Notes: a model not told the origin generated them from the sequence alone. Shown: positions 16,300 through 26,915, numbered from the stretch's first letter. The stretch is DNA of 64,000 nucleotides from Sediminibacterium sp. (GCA_017983845.1 JAGOAO010000009.1:1-64000); one strand, 5' to 3'. Translations and numbers: made by a program.

Positions 16300-18375
16300 A
16301 TGCAATTTCGAATTTATATTTTATTTCTTTTACTTCTCTTGGCTCCATTATGGGTGTATGGTCAATTGAAACAGAATCCACCTCTTGATACCCTATTGAA
16401 TACTGTAATTGTAACTGCCAGCAAGACTAAAGAAAAACGTATTGAATCTCCTATTGCAATCAATCTATTAAGCAATCAACAAATTCAAGAGGCAAAAGCT
16501 ACACGTATCGATTTTTTATTAAATAAAGTAAGTGGGGTGTATATGCCAACCATTGGCAATGAACAACATATGATGTCTATACGTCAACCAGTTTCTCTAA
16601 AAGGCCTATACCTCTATTTAGAAGATGGCTTACCCATTAGAACAAGTGGGCTATTTAGTAATAATGCCCTGATAGAAATCAATACCGCAGCTATACATCA
16701 AATAGAAATCATCAAAGGACCCGCCTCTGCATTATATGGCGCAGAAGCCATAGGTGGCGTAGTCAATTTCATACACGCTCCAAGACCAACAAAGAATCAA
16801 CTATCCATCAGCAATCATATCAACAACAATGGACTTTTAAAATCTGCCCTGCTTTGGAATAAAGCTGGCAAGCAATCGGGATGGGCTTTGAATATGAGTC
16901 AGATGGGCCAAAAAAACGGATTGCTTGAATATAGTGACTACACAAAAACTGCCTTGAGCCTTAAACATGATTTTGCTTTCAAAAAGAAATGGTCCGGCTA
17001 TCAACAGTTTCAATACATCCATTATGATGGTCAAATGACGGGAACGGCAGATAGCTTGAAATTTCAATCAAAAAATTATTCCACACAACAAAGCTTTACG
17101 TTTAGAAAATTGGACCTAATACGACTTCGACAAAATCTAAGTTATCAATGGAATGAGGTCCAAAAAACATCTATCAATCTGTTTTACAGGGGTAATACGA
17201 TGGATCAAAATCCGGCCTATTTGATTGCAGCAAGTTCCAATCCAACTAAGTTTAAAGGACAAATTAATTCAAATCATTTTGATGCATATGTGGTTGACTT
17301 ACAACATCAAATAAACTTGAAATTGCTTAAATCAAAAATTTTGATTGGTGGATACATGGACGCTACGCTACAAGGCTTGGTAGCAAATTATATTGATATT
17401 GTAAAGGACACTGCAATCAATAAATTTACCCGTTTTACAAGGCCCGCAAAAGACAGCATCATCACCAACTATAAAACAACTATTTATAATAAGGCAATTT
17501 ATATGAACTGGATACAGCCAATTGTAAAAAACATTCGAGTGAATGCTACCTTGAGGTATGATCAATTCAATTATCAATTTAAAAACAGGTTGAGCACTGG
17601 TACCCCAAGCGCCAACAATATATTCACCAATTGGGTACCGAAGTTAGGTGCTACTTACAATCAACCAAACTGGGGTGGTTACTTTAATTATAGTAAAGGT
17701 TTTGTGCCACCTCAAATCACAGAAATCTACAATGCAGTTCGCGTACCTTATTTATTGCCTCAAAGCTTTTCAAATGTAGAAATTGGCAACTGGATTCGTA
17801 TACCTAATGGTTATTTTGAATGGTCGCTTTATCAATTGAATGGACGAAATGAAATTGTTTCGGTAAGGCAAGCAGACGGTGTCAACCTCAACCAAAATAC
17901 GGGACAGACAAAACACTATGGTATTGAGTACCAACTGAAATATAATTTTGGGCCAAAGCTTCAATTCAACTTTAATGGTAGCAATGCAAAACATGTATAT
18001 ATCAATACAGTACTAAAGGGAACAGATATCAGCGATAAGGATATGGTTGCAGCACCCCATTTTTTTAGCAACCTAACGCTGTTGAGTCAATGGAGTAAAG
18101 CATTCAGCTCATCCATAGAATGGCAACATCAATCCAGCTATTTTATGGACGAGATCAATGCAACGCGATATCCTGGATTTAATGTACTTAATCTTAGGGT
18201 GAACTATACCAGCAAGCAACACGAGTTCTGGTTGCAATGTATGAATCTGACGGATCAATTTTATGCAAGCATGGCCACCAAAAATTTTAGCGTAAAAGGC
18301 AATAGTGCTTATGCGTATTATTTAGGCGATAATAGAAATATCGCAATAGGTTGGAAATGGATTATCATTCCATAA
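16300..18375 (+). CDS. TonB-dependent outer-membrane receptor
   Basis: 691 residues with a signal peptide (1-21, ending VYGQ). The plug domain has VIVTASKTKEKRIESPIAIN, the LLNKVSGVYMP box and IEIIKGPASALYGAEAIGG. The barrel ends with NIAIGWKWIIIP, a terminal aromatic pattern. No carboxypeptidase-like N-terminal domain and no SusD partner are present, so it looks like a siderophore, cobalamin or metal receptor and not a glycan system. The ligand is unknown. It stands alone in its operon and ends at a bidirectional terminator. Confidence 0.82.
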   Translation: MQFRIYILFLLLLLAPLWVYGQLKQNPPLDTLLNTVIVTASKTKEKRIESPIAINLLSNQQIQEAKATRIDFLLNKVSGVYMPTIGNEQHMMSIRQPVSLKGLYLYLEDGLPIRTSGLFSNNALIEINTAAIHQIEIIKGPASALYGAEAIGGVVNFIHAPRPTKNQLSISNHINNNGLLKSALLWNKAGKQSGWALNMSQMGQKNGLLEYSDYTKTALSLKHDFAFKKKWSGYQQFQYIHYDGQMTGTADSLKFQSKNYSTQQSFTFRKLDLIRLRQNLSYQWNEVQKTSINLFYRGNTMDQNPAYLIAASSNPTKFKGQINSNHFDAYVVDLQHQINLKLLKSKILIGGYMDATLQGLVANYIDIVKDTAINKFTRFTRPAKDSIITNYKTTIYNKAIYMNWIQPIVKNIRVNATLRYDQFNYQFKNRLSTGTPSANNIFTNWVPKLGATYNQPNWGGYFNYSKGFVPPQITEIYNAVRVPYLLPQSFSNVEIGNWIRIPNGYFEWSLYQLNGRNEIVSVRQADGVNLNQNTGQTKHYGIEYQLKYNFGPKLQFNFNGSNAKHVYINTVLKGTDISDKDMVAAPHFFSNLTLLSQWSKAFSSSIEWQHQSSYFMDEINATRYPGFNVLNLRVNYTSKQHEFWLQCMNLTDQFYASMATKNFSVKGNSAYAYYLGDNRNIAIGWKWIIIP

Positions 18376-18376
18376 A

Positions 18377-18407
18377 AAAAGGGGGCTGCAAATTGCAGCC
18401 CCCTTTT
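18377..18407. terminator. Bidirectional terminator between the TonB receptor and GLPGLI genes
   Basis: Stem GGGGGCTGC (18381-18389) with GCAGCCCCC (18395-18403) and a 5-nt loop. A runs lie on the left and T runs on the right, so it works for both convergent genes. Confidence 0.9.
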
Positions 18408-18440
18408 AAAAACTTGAATACCCTGTTTGAAGGGGTAGGC

Positions 18441-19277
18441 TTAATTACCTCCTCCAAATCTAACTGCACCGCCACCCATTCTAATACCACCACCGCGTTG
18501 CATGTCCTGCATTAGCTTTTGCATTTGCTCTTGGAATTGTGCTCTTGTCATTTTCTCCCCTTTGCTTGGTTGTACCAATTCTTTCTTTGGATATTTGGCA
18601 CTTACTTCTACTGCAGTAGTTACAGTTGCACCATTGTCTAAATTCATTTCCATGATCACACCTGGCAATCCACTGTAATTGTCTGGTCCAACAGATACAG
18701 GAATATTTTCGGCATACCATACCACCAACTCCGTTTCTCTTGGTTTAATTGGTGCGTTTGAAGCAGTATCGGTATTGTTCTCTCCGCCTCTGCTAATACG
18801 CATACGCATTTGAGGCGCTACAATCATGGTCGTTGCTTTTTTACACAATTGCTTAGCAATCGTTTTAGTTTCTTCTGATAATTTCCACTTATACTGCTTT
18901 AAAGAATCCACAATCAAGAACTCTTTTTCAAAAAAAGCGCGCTCTTCATATTGTGTTTGCTTTGCTAAATCTGTGTAGGTTGTTGTAGTGGGCATTCTAA
19001 AATTCATACGCATGCCACCACCGCCGCCGCCAGCATTGGCAAACGGGTCTGGCGCTTCATCATCCACAACCGATCTAAATAAACTTGCAGATTCGTTAAA
19101 AATCAGTTCAAACTTATCTGTTCTGAACTCTGGAATCATCGACTTCATTTGCGGATCTGGTATATTACGATGCATGTTTGTCTTTCGCTCATAACTAATT
19201 TTACCTTCTTTCATCTGTGCAGTCGCTGTAGTTGCTAAAGCCACTAAAAGCGCAAATGCCAATTGTATTTTTTTCAT
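18441..19277 (-). CDS. GLPGLI family exported protein
   Basis: 278 residues with a signal peptide (1-20, ending TATAQ). The family name motif appears as YSGLPGVIMEMNLDNG near 200. Glycine/methionine-rich low-complexity stretches occur in the middle (ANAGGGGGGMRMNFRMP) and at the C-terminus (RGGGIRMGGGAVRFGGGN). GLPGLI proteins are restricted to Bacteroidota and usually follow an outer-membrane beta-barrel gene, as here, where the barrel gene ends 109 bp upstream on the same strand. The function of the family is unknown; a role in exporting or sensing at the outer membrane with its barrel partner is inference. Confidence 0.88.
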   Translation of the reverse strand: MKKIQLAFALLVALATTATAQMKEGKISYERKTNMHRNIPDPQMKSMIPEFRTDKFELIFNESASLFRSVVDDEAPDPFANAGGGGGGMRMNFRMPTTTTYTDLAKQTQYEERAFFEKEFLIVDSLKQYKWKLSEETKTIAKQLCKKATTMIVAPQMRMRISRGGENNTDTASNAPIKPRETELVVWYAENIPVSVGPDNYSGLPGVIMEMNLDNGATVTTAVEVSAKYPKKELVQPSKGEKMTRAQFQEQMQKLMQDMQRGGGIRMGGGAVRFGGGN

Positions 19278-19386
19278 AAATGCTATTTTAAAATTTAAAA
19301 CCTAATTGTAATAAAGAGATTTGAATAATTGTTTTATTGATTGTATGCTTGATTCTTTGTTTGATTTTACTAAATACTTGTGCGTC

Positions 19387-22203
19387 CTACATTCTAATCA
19401 TCATCGTACCGGGTCTTGCACGACCAGCACCTAAACCAGACTTTTGTAAACTATAGGTAAAGCTCAATAAAAAATATTGATTGATTACATTATAAGACCT
19501 ATCCACTATTTGATTCTGAGATACATTTCTGCTGATGCCAATATTTTTATTTAATAAATCAAACGCACTCATTTTAATTTCGGCTCTTTTATTTTTCATA
19601 AAGAATTTAGAAAAACTAGCATTCCAAATTGGCACAGCTGTATTGAATCCTTCTGCACGACCGCTATTGATTGCGTAATTTAAAGACTGGTTCAAGACAA
19701 TATTAAAAGGCAAATAATTGGTCATATCCGCGCCAAATACTTTGGTTAGATAGCTGGTATTCAAAGATGAATTGATTTCATTACTTGTTTTACTATATGA
19801 ATAGCGTGCAGTTAAATTAATATCAATCACATCGTCAAGTATGTAACTATAAGTCATGCTTGGGCCTGTTGACTTTGTTACAATGGTGTTTAATTGCCCA
19901 TTGGCATAGGAGATGTTATTATTTAAACCTGCACTCAAACCAAAGTTCAATCTTGAATTGATTTTCTTAATGCCAAAACCATAATTCACCGAACCATTCA
20001 CTCTATATGCGCCATTTACGTTTACTGGTTTAGAAAGTATTGTACGATTAGGTAGCACGCTGTCATAATTAACAATAGAATTGTTTGTTGTAGATGCATT
20101 TAAACTAGAGAAGAAGTTTTTACCTGCTAAAATTTTAGAAGAGAAAAAACGTAAATTTAAATTGTGTACATAACTTCTTTTTAAGTCTGGATTACCAATG
20201 ACTTGTCTGTTGATATTGCTTTGGTCTAATACAGGTTGTAATTGCGTAATAGAAGGTTGATTGGTCGATGTACGATAATCAATGTTTAAGTTTTTAGTTT
20301 GAGAAAAATTATACCTAAAATTTGCGTTAGGTAAGATATCCTGAAAGCTTTGACTCAATTTTGTATTCGCACTAATATTTTCTCCATTCAAGACTGCATT
20401 TTGCAAGGACACCCCTGTGGCAAAATTAAATTTCTTTTGATTGGACCTAAAGCTCATGCCTCCACCTGAATAAGTATACTCGCTATTGAATTCATTGGTT
20501 AAACGTGTGTTCAACAAATCGTATGTATCGGTTACGCTGTTTTGATCAAATACTTTTTTACTAGACGAACCGATTGATTTGCTTAGGTAGGTATTGAACT
20601 CCAACAAAGACCTTTTGCTAATTGGTTCGGTGTAAATAATATTTGCCGAATAGCTTGATGTGTTGCCTTTGCGGATATTTCTTTGGTCTAATATCGAATC
20701 GGAAGTGATGAATCCTGCATTATAAAAATACTGACTGGTATACTGACTACCCGTTGAATTAGACTGATTGTAACTTTGCGTTATGGTAGAAGAAATGGTT
20801 CTTCCTTTTTTTGCAAACTTTTTTCTTAATAGCAAATTACTAGAAGCATTGACTGCGTCTGATATACTAGAAGCGGCAGTGGTATTGCTATTGGTCAAAG
20901 CGCCAGTTGGGTCAAGTCCTAGTTTGGTTAATGTTGAATCTTCGCTTGTTGAACTGGTTTGTTGCCAGCCTAAACTTGGTGTAAACTTATAAGAAAAAGT
21001 TTCAGATACTTTATGGTCAATCGTGCTACCAAAACTTTGTTGTTGATTTCTTGAAACAGAATTTGATTTAGATTCTCTGTTGAATAAATTACCCGGCGTC
21101 AAATTTTGTGTAAAAGACCTACTATTGTTATTACGTTCTACGTCACTAATTGCCGTGTTGGCATTGAACTCTATTTTCTTGCTATTGAAGAGATTGGAAT
21201 AATTACCCCCAATTGAATAAGTTTCTGCAATACCTTGTGCATTGGCATCTGTCTCTCCAGAACCACCGCCGCCAATATTAATCGTCACTCCTGCGCCAGC
21301 ACCTGGTCTGCCTCCACCGCCACCAGAAAAGTTGACAATATTTCTGCTAGAAAAATTTTGACGATTGGTATTGTTCGCTCCACCAATAGCAGAAAACTGT
21401 TCGTCATTATTAATCACATTGATATTGCCTTGTGTATCAAATACAGATGGCGTACCTAAACCTCCATTTAGTTTTCCAAAAGTGGATCTGTTGCGATCTT
21501 TTTTTAATTTTAAATTAATGGCAGTTTCCTCTGATCCATCATCAATGCCTGTAAACATGGCTTGATCAGATTTACGATCGTATACTTGAATTTTATCTAC
21601 CGCATCTGCTGGTAAATTCTTGGTGGCCATTTTTGGATCACCCGAAAAAAACTCTTTTCCATTTACAAAAACCTTGGTCACCGTTTTACCATTTACAGTG
21701 ATGCCTCCAGATTTATCTACTTCCATGCCTGGCATTTTTTTCAATAAATCTTCCACTACTGCATTCGGAGCAGTTTTAAAATTTTCTGAATTAAACTCAA
21801 TTGAATCTCCATTGATCACAACCGGAGGTCTGCGTGCCGTCACGGTCACTGTCGACATACTATTGACATCATTCATATATATCGTGCCCATTTCTACAGA
21901 CTTATCTGTTGTGTTTGCCACAGGAACCCACTTGGGCTGATAACCTACATAAGAAACGGATATTAAATATGCACCAGGTGCTACATTCTTAAAACTAAAA
22001 GTTCCAGACTCATTGGTTCTAGAAAAACTCACTAACGAGGAATCTTTGGCATATACCAAGGAAACGGTAGCGGCATTCAATACACGATTGGCAATACTAT
22101 CTTTTAAAGAGCCCTGAATGGTCACATTTTGCGCAAATCCAACATAACTCATTAATAATAAGCTATTTATGAAAATAAATTGGATCAATTTTTGTTTATT
22201 CAT
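19387..22203 (-). CDS. Outer-membrane beta-barrel protein with carboxypeptidase-like and plug domains
   Basis: 938 residues. A signal peptide (1-24) precedes a carboxypeptidase regulatory-like domain (about 28-115, TIQGSLKDSIANRVLNAATV). A plug-like segment follows at about 120-235 (TVTARRPPVVINGDSIEFN, VEDLLKKMPGMEVDKSGGIT, VFVNGKEFFSGDP). The rest is a large barrel of the outer-membrane beta-barrel family 3 type. A glycine-rich loop (NFSGGGGGRPGAGAGV) sits near 290-315. These TonB-receptor relatives usually pair with GLPGLI proteins, and the GLPGLI gene follows 109 bp downstream. The cargo is unknown. The start lies 163 bp from the divergent amidohydrolase gene. Confidence 0.85.
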   Translation of the reverse strand: MNKQKLIQFIFINSLLLMSYVGFAQNVTIQGSLKDSIANRVLNAATVSLVYAKDSSLVSFSRTNESGTFSFKNVAPGAYLISVSYVGYQPKWVPVANTTDKSVEMGTIYMNDVNSMSTVTVTARRPPVVINGDSIEFNSENFKTAPNAVVEDLLKKMPGMEVDKSGGITVNGKTVTKVFVNGKEFFSGDPKMATKNLPADAVDKIQVYDRKSDQAMFTGIDDGSEETAINLKLKKDRNRSTFGKLNGGLGTPSVFDTQGNINVINNDEQFSAIGGANNTNRQNFSSRNIVNFSGGGGGRPGAGAGVTINIGGGGSGETDANAQGIAETYSIGGNYSNLFNSKKIEFNANTAISDVERNNNSRSFTQNLTPGNLFNRESKSNSVSRNQQQSFGSTIDHKVSETFSYKFTPSLGWQQTSSTSEDSTLTKLGLDPTGALTNSNTTAASSISDAVNASSNLLLRKKFAKKGRTISSTITQSYNQSNSTGSQYTSQYFYNAGFITSDSILDQRNIRKGNTSSYSANIIYTEPISKRSLLEFNTYLSKSIGSSSKKVFDQNSVTDTYDLLNTRLTNEFNSEYTYSGGGMSFRSNQKKFNFATGVSLQNAVLNGENISANTKLSQSFQDILPNANFRYNFSQTKNLNIDYRTSTNQPSITQLQPVLDQSNINRQVIGNPDLKRSYVHNLNLRFFSSKILAGKNFFSSLNASTTNNSIVNYDSVLPNRTILSKPVNVNGAYRVNGSVNYGFGIKKINSRLNFGLSAGLNNNISYANGQLNTIVTKSTGPSMTYSYILDDVIDINLTARYSYSKTSNEINSSLNTSYLTKVFGADMTNYLPFNIVLNQSLNYAINSGRAEGFNTAVPIWNASFSKFFMKNKRAEIKMSAFDLLNKNIGISRNVSQNQIVDRSYNVINQYFLLSFTYSLQKSGLGAGRARPGTMMIRM

Positions 22204-22366
22204 ACTGTAAATATACGATTGAGTTCGTAAACATAAGCCAAACTAGGCTATTTGTAACTATGTTTTTAGTTAAAATTATTAAAATATTTGATGAACGGCG
22301 TTCTTCAATTGGGTCATTTTTTTCAACAGGCTATCTGATTGATGTAACTTTCAAAAAATAATCAAT

Positions 22367-25300
22367 ATGAGAATATTCGCTTTGACCCTATTCATAGGTC
22401 TAGGTTTAATCAATGCGCAAGCACAGGACAAAAAAAGTCCTAAAAAAGACAGCATTAGCTATAGCCAGTTTAAAGGCTTGCCTCTTAAAGCCACCAGATC
22501 GATTGACTTTACCACCAACGAAGGCACTTGGACTTCTTTGGCAGTGAGTCCAGATGGTAAAACCATTTTATTTGATTTAATGGGTGATATCTATAGTATC
22601 CCAATGGAAGGAGGAAAAGCGACTGCTATTACAAAAGGCATGGCCTATGACAACCATCCTAGTTTTAGTCCAGATGGCAAACGTATCCTATTTATATCTG
22701 ACCGTTCTGGTGCTGAAAATTTATGGTATATCGATATAGAGAAAAAAGATACCCTTGCTTTAACAGAAGAACAAAACAATAATTTTCCTGGTGCAGTCTA
22801 TACGCCCGATGGCAATTATATCATCTACACAAAAGGTCGTCGTAATACGAAATTGTATATGATGCATAAAAATGGGGGCGCAGGCACGAGTTTAATTGAT
22901 GCACCAGCTGGTTTAAAAACGATTGACCCTGCAGTAAGTGCCGATGGTCGATACATTTATTATAGTGCAAGAAACGGCGCATGGAACTATAATGCTATGT
23001 TGCCTCAATATAGCATTGGTGTATATGATAGAGAGAAAGGAAGTACAAGAACCATTGCTTCAAGATACGGATCCGCATTCACACCTGTTTTATCTAAAGA
23101 TGGAAAATGGATGGTGTATGGATCAAGATTTGAAGATAAAACTGGATTGTTAAAAAGAAACTTAGCAACAGGCGAAGAAAGCTGGTTGGCTTATCCCGTG
23201 CAAAGAGACGATCAAGAATCGATTGCAGTACTAGGTGTGTTGCCTGCGATGAGTTTTACGCCAGATAGTAAATTTGTATTGGCTTCTTACGGTGGAAAAA
23301 TTAATAAGATCAATATTGAAACTGCAGCTCAAACTGAAATTGCATATACAGTGGATGCGAAAATTGAAATGGGTCCAGAAGTGTTATTCAAATATCCTAT
23401 TAAAGATACCGTTGCAACAATGGCCACTCAAATAAGAGATGCCGTGCCTTCGCCTAATGGCAAGCAATTGGCGTTTACAGTGTTGAATAGATTGTATGTA
23501 ATGGATTATCCTAACGGCACACCCAAGCGTTTGACTAAAAACGATTTTACAGAAGCACAACCTGTTTGGAACTTAACAGGAGATGGTATTTATTTCACCA
23601 CATGGAATGCAGCTGGTGGAAGCATTCGTTTAGTTGATTTAACAATCAATACCGAAAAAACAATAACCAAAGAAAATGCTTTATTCCAAGGACTAGCGAT
23701 TGACCCATCCGGTAAAAAATTAATTTATAACAAAACCAATGCGCAAAAATTCAAAGATGCAATAGAGCCTACTTATGATGATTCAGAAGACGAATTGGCT
23801 TGGATTGATTTAAATACAGGCAATGAAACCATCATTGATAAAGCAAACGGAAGATACAATCCTCATTTTGCAATGAATGACGGTCGCATCTATTTAAACA
23901 ATCGCGGAAGATTGATTTCGATTCAATGGGATGGTGGTGATGAAAAAGAGATTGCAAAAATTTCTGGCATCACTACTTTTGGAAGTATTCCAGAACATCG
24001 TGGCAAGCCCGTTGCTGATCCTTGTATCATTCCAGAAGTGATGGAAGAAGAAGATGCCGCTAAAGAAAACAATCCACCTTCAACTGCGAATACTATTTTA
24101 TTGTCTCCAAAAGGCAGTGCTGCTATTGCACAAGTAAACAACAATATTTATTTTGTAACCATTCCAAAATCTGGAAAATCTGTTTCCATTTCTGTAGCAG
24201 ATGCAAAGAGTGCTGCATTCCCTAGTAAATTATTGACCGAGATTGGCGGTGAATTTCCTAGTTGGCAAGCAGATGGTAAAACAATACATTGGAGTTTAGG
24301 TGCGGCTCATTTTACCTACGATATTGATGCAGCTTATGCATTTGATGATAGTCTAGCTGCTGCAAAAAAACTAGAAGCATCCATTAAAAAAGACACCACT
24401 AAAAAAGACAGCACCAATATTGTTAAGAAAGAAGATAAAAAAGAAACACCAAAATACAAGGCAGCTGAAACTTGGGTAAAGGTGTATTTTGAAAATGATA
24501 TGCCTAGCACAACCGTCTTATTAACCAATGCAAGAATCATCACGATGAATGGCGATCAGGTGATTAACAATGGAGACATCTTGATCGTTAAAAATAGAAT
24601 TCAAGCAGTTGGAAAATCTGGTTCATTGAAAGTGCCTGCTGGCGCAAAACGCGTTAACCTTGCAGGTAAAACAGTAGTGCCAGGCTTTGTAGACACCCAC
24701 TCACATATGTGGCCTAGCTGGGGCATCCACAAAAATCAAGCATGGATTTATGCAGCCAATTTAGCCTACGGCGTAACCACCACACGTGATCCACAAACTG
24801 CGACTACAGACGTTTTAACGTATAGCGATTTAGTAGATGCAGGTAAGATGGTAGGACCAAGAGTGTATTCAACTGGTCCTGGTGTGGGCTATTGGTCTTA
24901 TAATTTAAAAGACTCTGCACAAGCTGAATCTGTTTTAGCACAATACAGTAAGTATTTTAATACCAAGTACATCAAAATGTATTTAGTGGGTAATCGTAAG
25001 CATAGACAATGGGTGATTCAAGCGGCTAAAAATCAAAAATTAATGCCAACCACAGAAGGCGGATTGGATTTTAAATTAAACATGACCAACTTATTAGATG
25101 GATATCCTGGTCATGAGCACTCTTTACCTATCTATCCTTTATACAATGATGTGGTAAAAACCATTGCAAGTTCTAAAATGGCCGTAACGCCAACCTTATT
25201 GGTATCCTATGGTGGACCATGGGCAGAGAATTTTTATTATGAAACAGAAAATGTATATGGGGATGCAAAAATGCAATACTATACTCCATATGAAGAATTA

Positions 25301-25765
25301 GCAAGCAAATCTAGACGTCGTGCTGCTTGGTTCTTACCAGAAGAGCATGTATTTCAAAAGCATGCTAAGAGTATGAAGCAATTGGTAGAAGCGGGTGGAC
25401 TAGCAGGTATTGGAAGCCATGGTCAATTACAAGGCTTAGGTTACCATTGGGAACTTTGGTCGATGCAGTCTGGTGGCATGCGCAATTTAGATGCATTAAA
25501 AACAGCCACCATCTTAGGTGCCGAAAGTTTAGGTTTAGACAAAGACCTTGGAAGCATCAGTGCGGGTAAATTAGCAGACTTAATCATTTTAAATAAGAAT
25601 CCCTTAGAAGACATCAGAAATACCAATAGCATCCAATACATCATGAAGAATGGTCGTTTGTACAAAGGCGATAATTTAGATGAAATGGTAACAGGTAATT
25701 CAAAAGTTGATCGTAAGGAATACTTGGATAAGAAGCCAGTTAAAAATACCAAAGTAGCAGAATAA
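22367..25765 (+). CDS. Exported TolB-like propeller/amidohydrolase fusion
   Basis: 1132 residues with a signal peptide (1-19, ending NAQAQ). Residues of about 50-640 contain repeated PD40-type propeller motifs (SPDGKTILFDLMGDIYSI, SPDGKRILFISDRSGAENLW). A Lys/Asp/Thr-rich linker at about 668-700 (KKDTTKKDSTNIVKKEDKKE) joins them to an amidohydrolase domain at about 715-1115. The metal site is in DTHSHMWPSWG, and SAGKLADLIILNKNPL is the usual end of the fold. The family hydrolyses amide bonds of peptides or cyclic compounds in the periplasm. The natural substrate is not known. It is a single-gene transcript with a very strong terminator. Confidence 0.88.
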   Translation: MRIFALTLFIGLGLINAQAQDKKSPKKDSISYSQFKGLPLKATRSIDFTTNEGTWTSLAVSPDGKTILFDLMGDIYSIPMEGGKATAITKGMAYDNHPSFSPDGKRILFISDRSGAENLWYIDIEKKDTLALTEEQNNNFPGAVYTPDGNYIIYTKGRRNTKLYMMHKNGGAGTSLIDAPAGLKTIDPAVSADGRYIYYSARNGAWNYNAMLPQYSIGVYDREKGSTRTIASRYGSAFTPVLSKDGKWMVYGSRFEDKTGLLKRNLATGEESWLAYPVQRDDQESIAVLGVLPAMSFTPDSKFVLASYGGKINKINIETAAQTEIAYTVDAKIEMGPEVLFKYPIKDTVATMATQIRDAVPSPNGKQLAFTVLNRLYVMDYPNGTPKRLTKNDFTEAQPVWNLTGDGIYFTTWNAAGGSIRLVDLTINTEKTITKENALFQGLAIDPSGKKLIYNKTNAQKFKDAIEPTYDDSEDELAWIDLNTGNETIIDKANGRYNPHFAMNDGRIYLNNRGRLISIQWDGGDEKEIAKISGITTFGSIPEHRGKPVADPCIIPEVMEEEDAAKENNPPSTANTILLSPKGSAAIAQVNNNIYFVTIPKSGKSVSISVADAKSAAFPSKLLTEIGGEFPSWQADGKTIHWSLGAAHFTYDIDAAYAFDDSLAAAKKLEASIKKDTTKKDSTNIVKKEDKKETPKYKAAETWVKVYFENDMPSTTVLLTNARIITMNGDQVINNGDILIVKNRIQAVGKSGSLKVPAGAKRVNLAGKTVVPGFVDTHSHMWPSWGIHKNQAWIYAANLAYGVTTTRDPQTATTDVLTYSDLVDAGKMVGPRVYSTGPGVGYWSYNLKDSAQAESVLAQYSKYFNTKYIKMYLVGNRKHRQWVIQAAKNQKLMPTTEGGLDFKLNMTNLLDGYPGHEHSLPIYPLYNDVVKTIASSKMAVTPTLLVSYGGPWAENFYYETENVYGDAKMQYYTPYEELASKSRRRAAWFLPEEHVFQKHAKSMKQLVEAGGLAGIGSHGQLQGLGYHWELWSMQSGGMRNLDALKTATILGAESLGLDKDLGSISAGKLADLIILNKNPLEDIRNTNSIQYIMKNGRLYKGDNLDEMVTGNSKVDRKEYLDKKPVKNTKVAE

Positions 25766-25824
25766 TTGACTACACAGTACAGCCGCTGTTAAGCAGCTAT
25801 ACTTGAATTTTTAAAAGCATCCTT

Positions 25825-25862
25825 AACAGAGGCGGACCGTTGGTCCGCCTCTGTTGTTTTTT
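25825..25862 (+). terminator. Rho-independent terminator after the amidohydrolase gene
   Basis: Fourteen-base-pair perfect stem AACAGAGGCGGACC (25825-25838) with GGTCCGCCTCTGTT (25842-25855), a 3-nt loop and a run of T at 25857-25862. Confidence 0.95.
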
Positions 25863-25880
25863 CGCGCGCATCCGCGCGAA
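25861..25880. repeat. CGCGCG inverted repeat behind the terminator
   Basis: TTCGCGCG (25861-25868) pairs with CGCGCGAA (25873-25880) around a 4-nt loop, followed by ATTTTG. It lies directly behind the main terminator and 33 bp in front of the next gene. It may be a second terminator or a leader hairpin. The pure CG alternation is unusual in this A/T-rich sequence. Confidence 0.6.
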
Positions 25881-25912
25881 ATTTTGTAAGTTTAAGTATT
25901 CAATTCAACGCT

Positions 25913-26836
25913 ATGCAAAATTCAAGAAGAAAATTTATTCAAAATAGTAGTCTGGCATTATTAGGTATTGGTCTTGCACCAAATAATTTATGGTCTAAAA
26001 GCTTATTCGCTGATTCAAAAATAAAAATTGGCATCCAATTGTACACGGTGCGTGATACCATGTTTAAAGACCCGTTGGGCACTTTAACTGCATTGTCAAA
26101 AATGGGTTACCAATATGTAGAGCATGCGAATTATTCGAATAGAAAATTTTACGGATACAGCCCTGTTGAGTTTAAAAAGATATTGACCGACCTAGGGATG
26201 CAAATGCCAAGCGGTCATACCGTAATGAATGCGAAGCATTGGGATGCCGCTAAAAAGGAATTTACCGATGCATGGAAATATACCATCGACGATGCGGTAA
26301 CTTTGGGACAAGATTATGTAATTAGTCCTTGGATGGATGAAAAAGTAAGAACCTCCTATGATGCATTGATGCATCAATTAGAAATTTTTAATTTATCGGG
26401 CGAATTGTGTCAAGAGTCGGGCATGCGCTTTGGCTACCATAACCACAATTTTGAATTTATAGAAAAAGTAAACGGTCAATTGATCTATGATATCATCCTA
26501 AAAGAAACCGATCCCGAATTGGTGATACACCAATTGGATTTTGGCAATATGTATGGGATTGGCGCAAGAGGTATGGATTGGATCAAAAAATATCCAGGCA
26601 GATTTGCATCAGTACATGTAAAAGATGAAATCAAAGTGGCAGTGGGCGAAATGAACGATGGTCATGATAGCACTATTTTAGGCAATGGTGTGGTAGATCC
26701 TAAGGCAGTCAGCTTATTGGCAAAAGCAATTGGAGGCACGCACCATTTTATCATAGAACAGGAATCCTATCAAGGCATTGCACCATTGGAATGTGCAAGA
26801 ATCAATTTAGAGCGCATCAAGACTTGGGGATTATAA
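25913..26836 (+). CDS. Sugar phosphate isomerase/epimerase family protein with Tat signal
   Basis: 307 residues. The N-terminus has a twin-arginine motif (SRRKFIQ) and a hydrophobic core (SLALLGIGLAPNNLW), so folded export is likely. The remaining TIM barrel has IGIQLYTVRDTMFKDPLGTL, GYHNHNFEF, HQLDFGNMY and VHVKDE, the pattern of xylose isomerase-like epimerases, with Glu/Asp/His ligands for a divalent metal. Exported members of this group are common in Bacteroidota and are suspected to act on keto-sugars or inositols. The substrate cannot be read from the sequence. The penicillin acylase gene follows by 79 bp. Confidence 0.85.
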   Translation: MQNSRRKFIQNSSLALLGIGLAPNNLWSKSLFADSKIKIGIQLYTVRDTMFKDPLGTLTALSKMGYQYVEHANYSNRKFYGYSPVEFKKILTDLGMQMPSGHTVMNAKHWDAAKKEFTDAWKYTIDDAVTLGQDYVISPWMDEKVRTSYDALMHQLEIFNLSGELCQESGMRFGYHNHNFEFIEKVNGQLIYDIILKETDPELVIHQLDFGNMYGIGARGMDWIKKYPGRFASVHVKDEIKVAVGEMNDGHDSTILGNGVVDPKAVSLLAKAIGGTHHFIIEQESYQGIAPLECARINLERIKTWGL

Positions 26837-26915
26837 ATTAAAGGAACAATCAACCCTGAAAGTTAATTTCAAAATAGTACGTGTGGCATTTTTAGGGCTA
26901 TCTAAAAATTATTAT

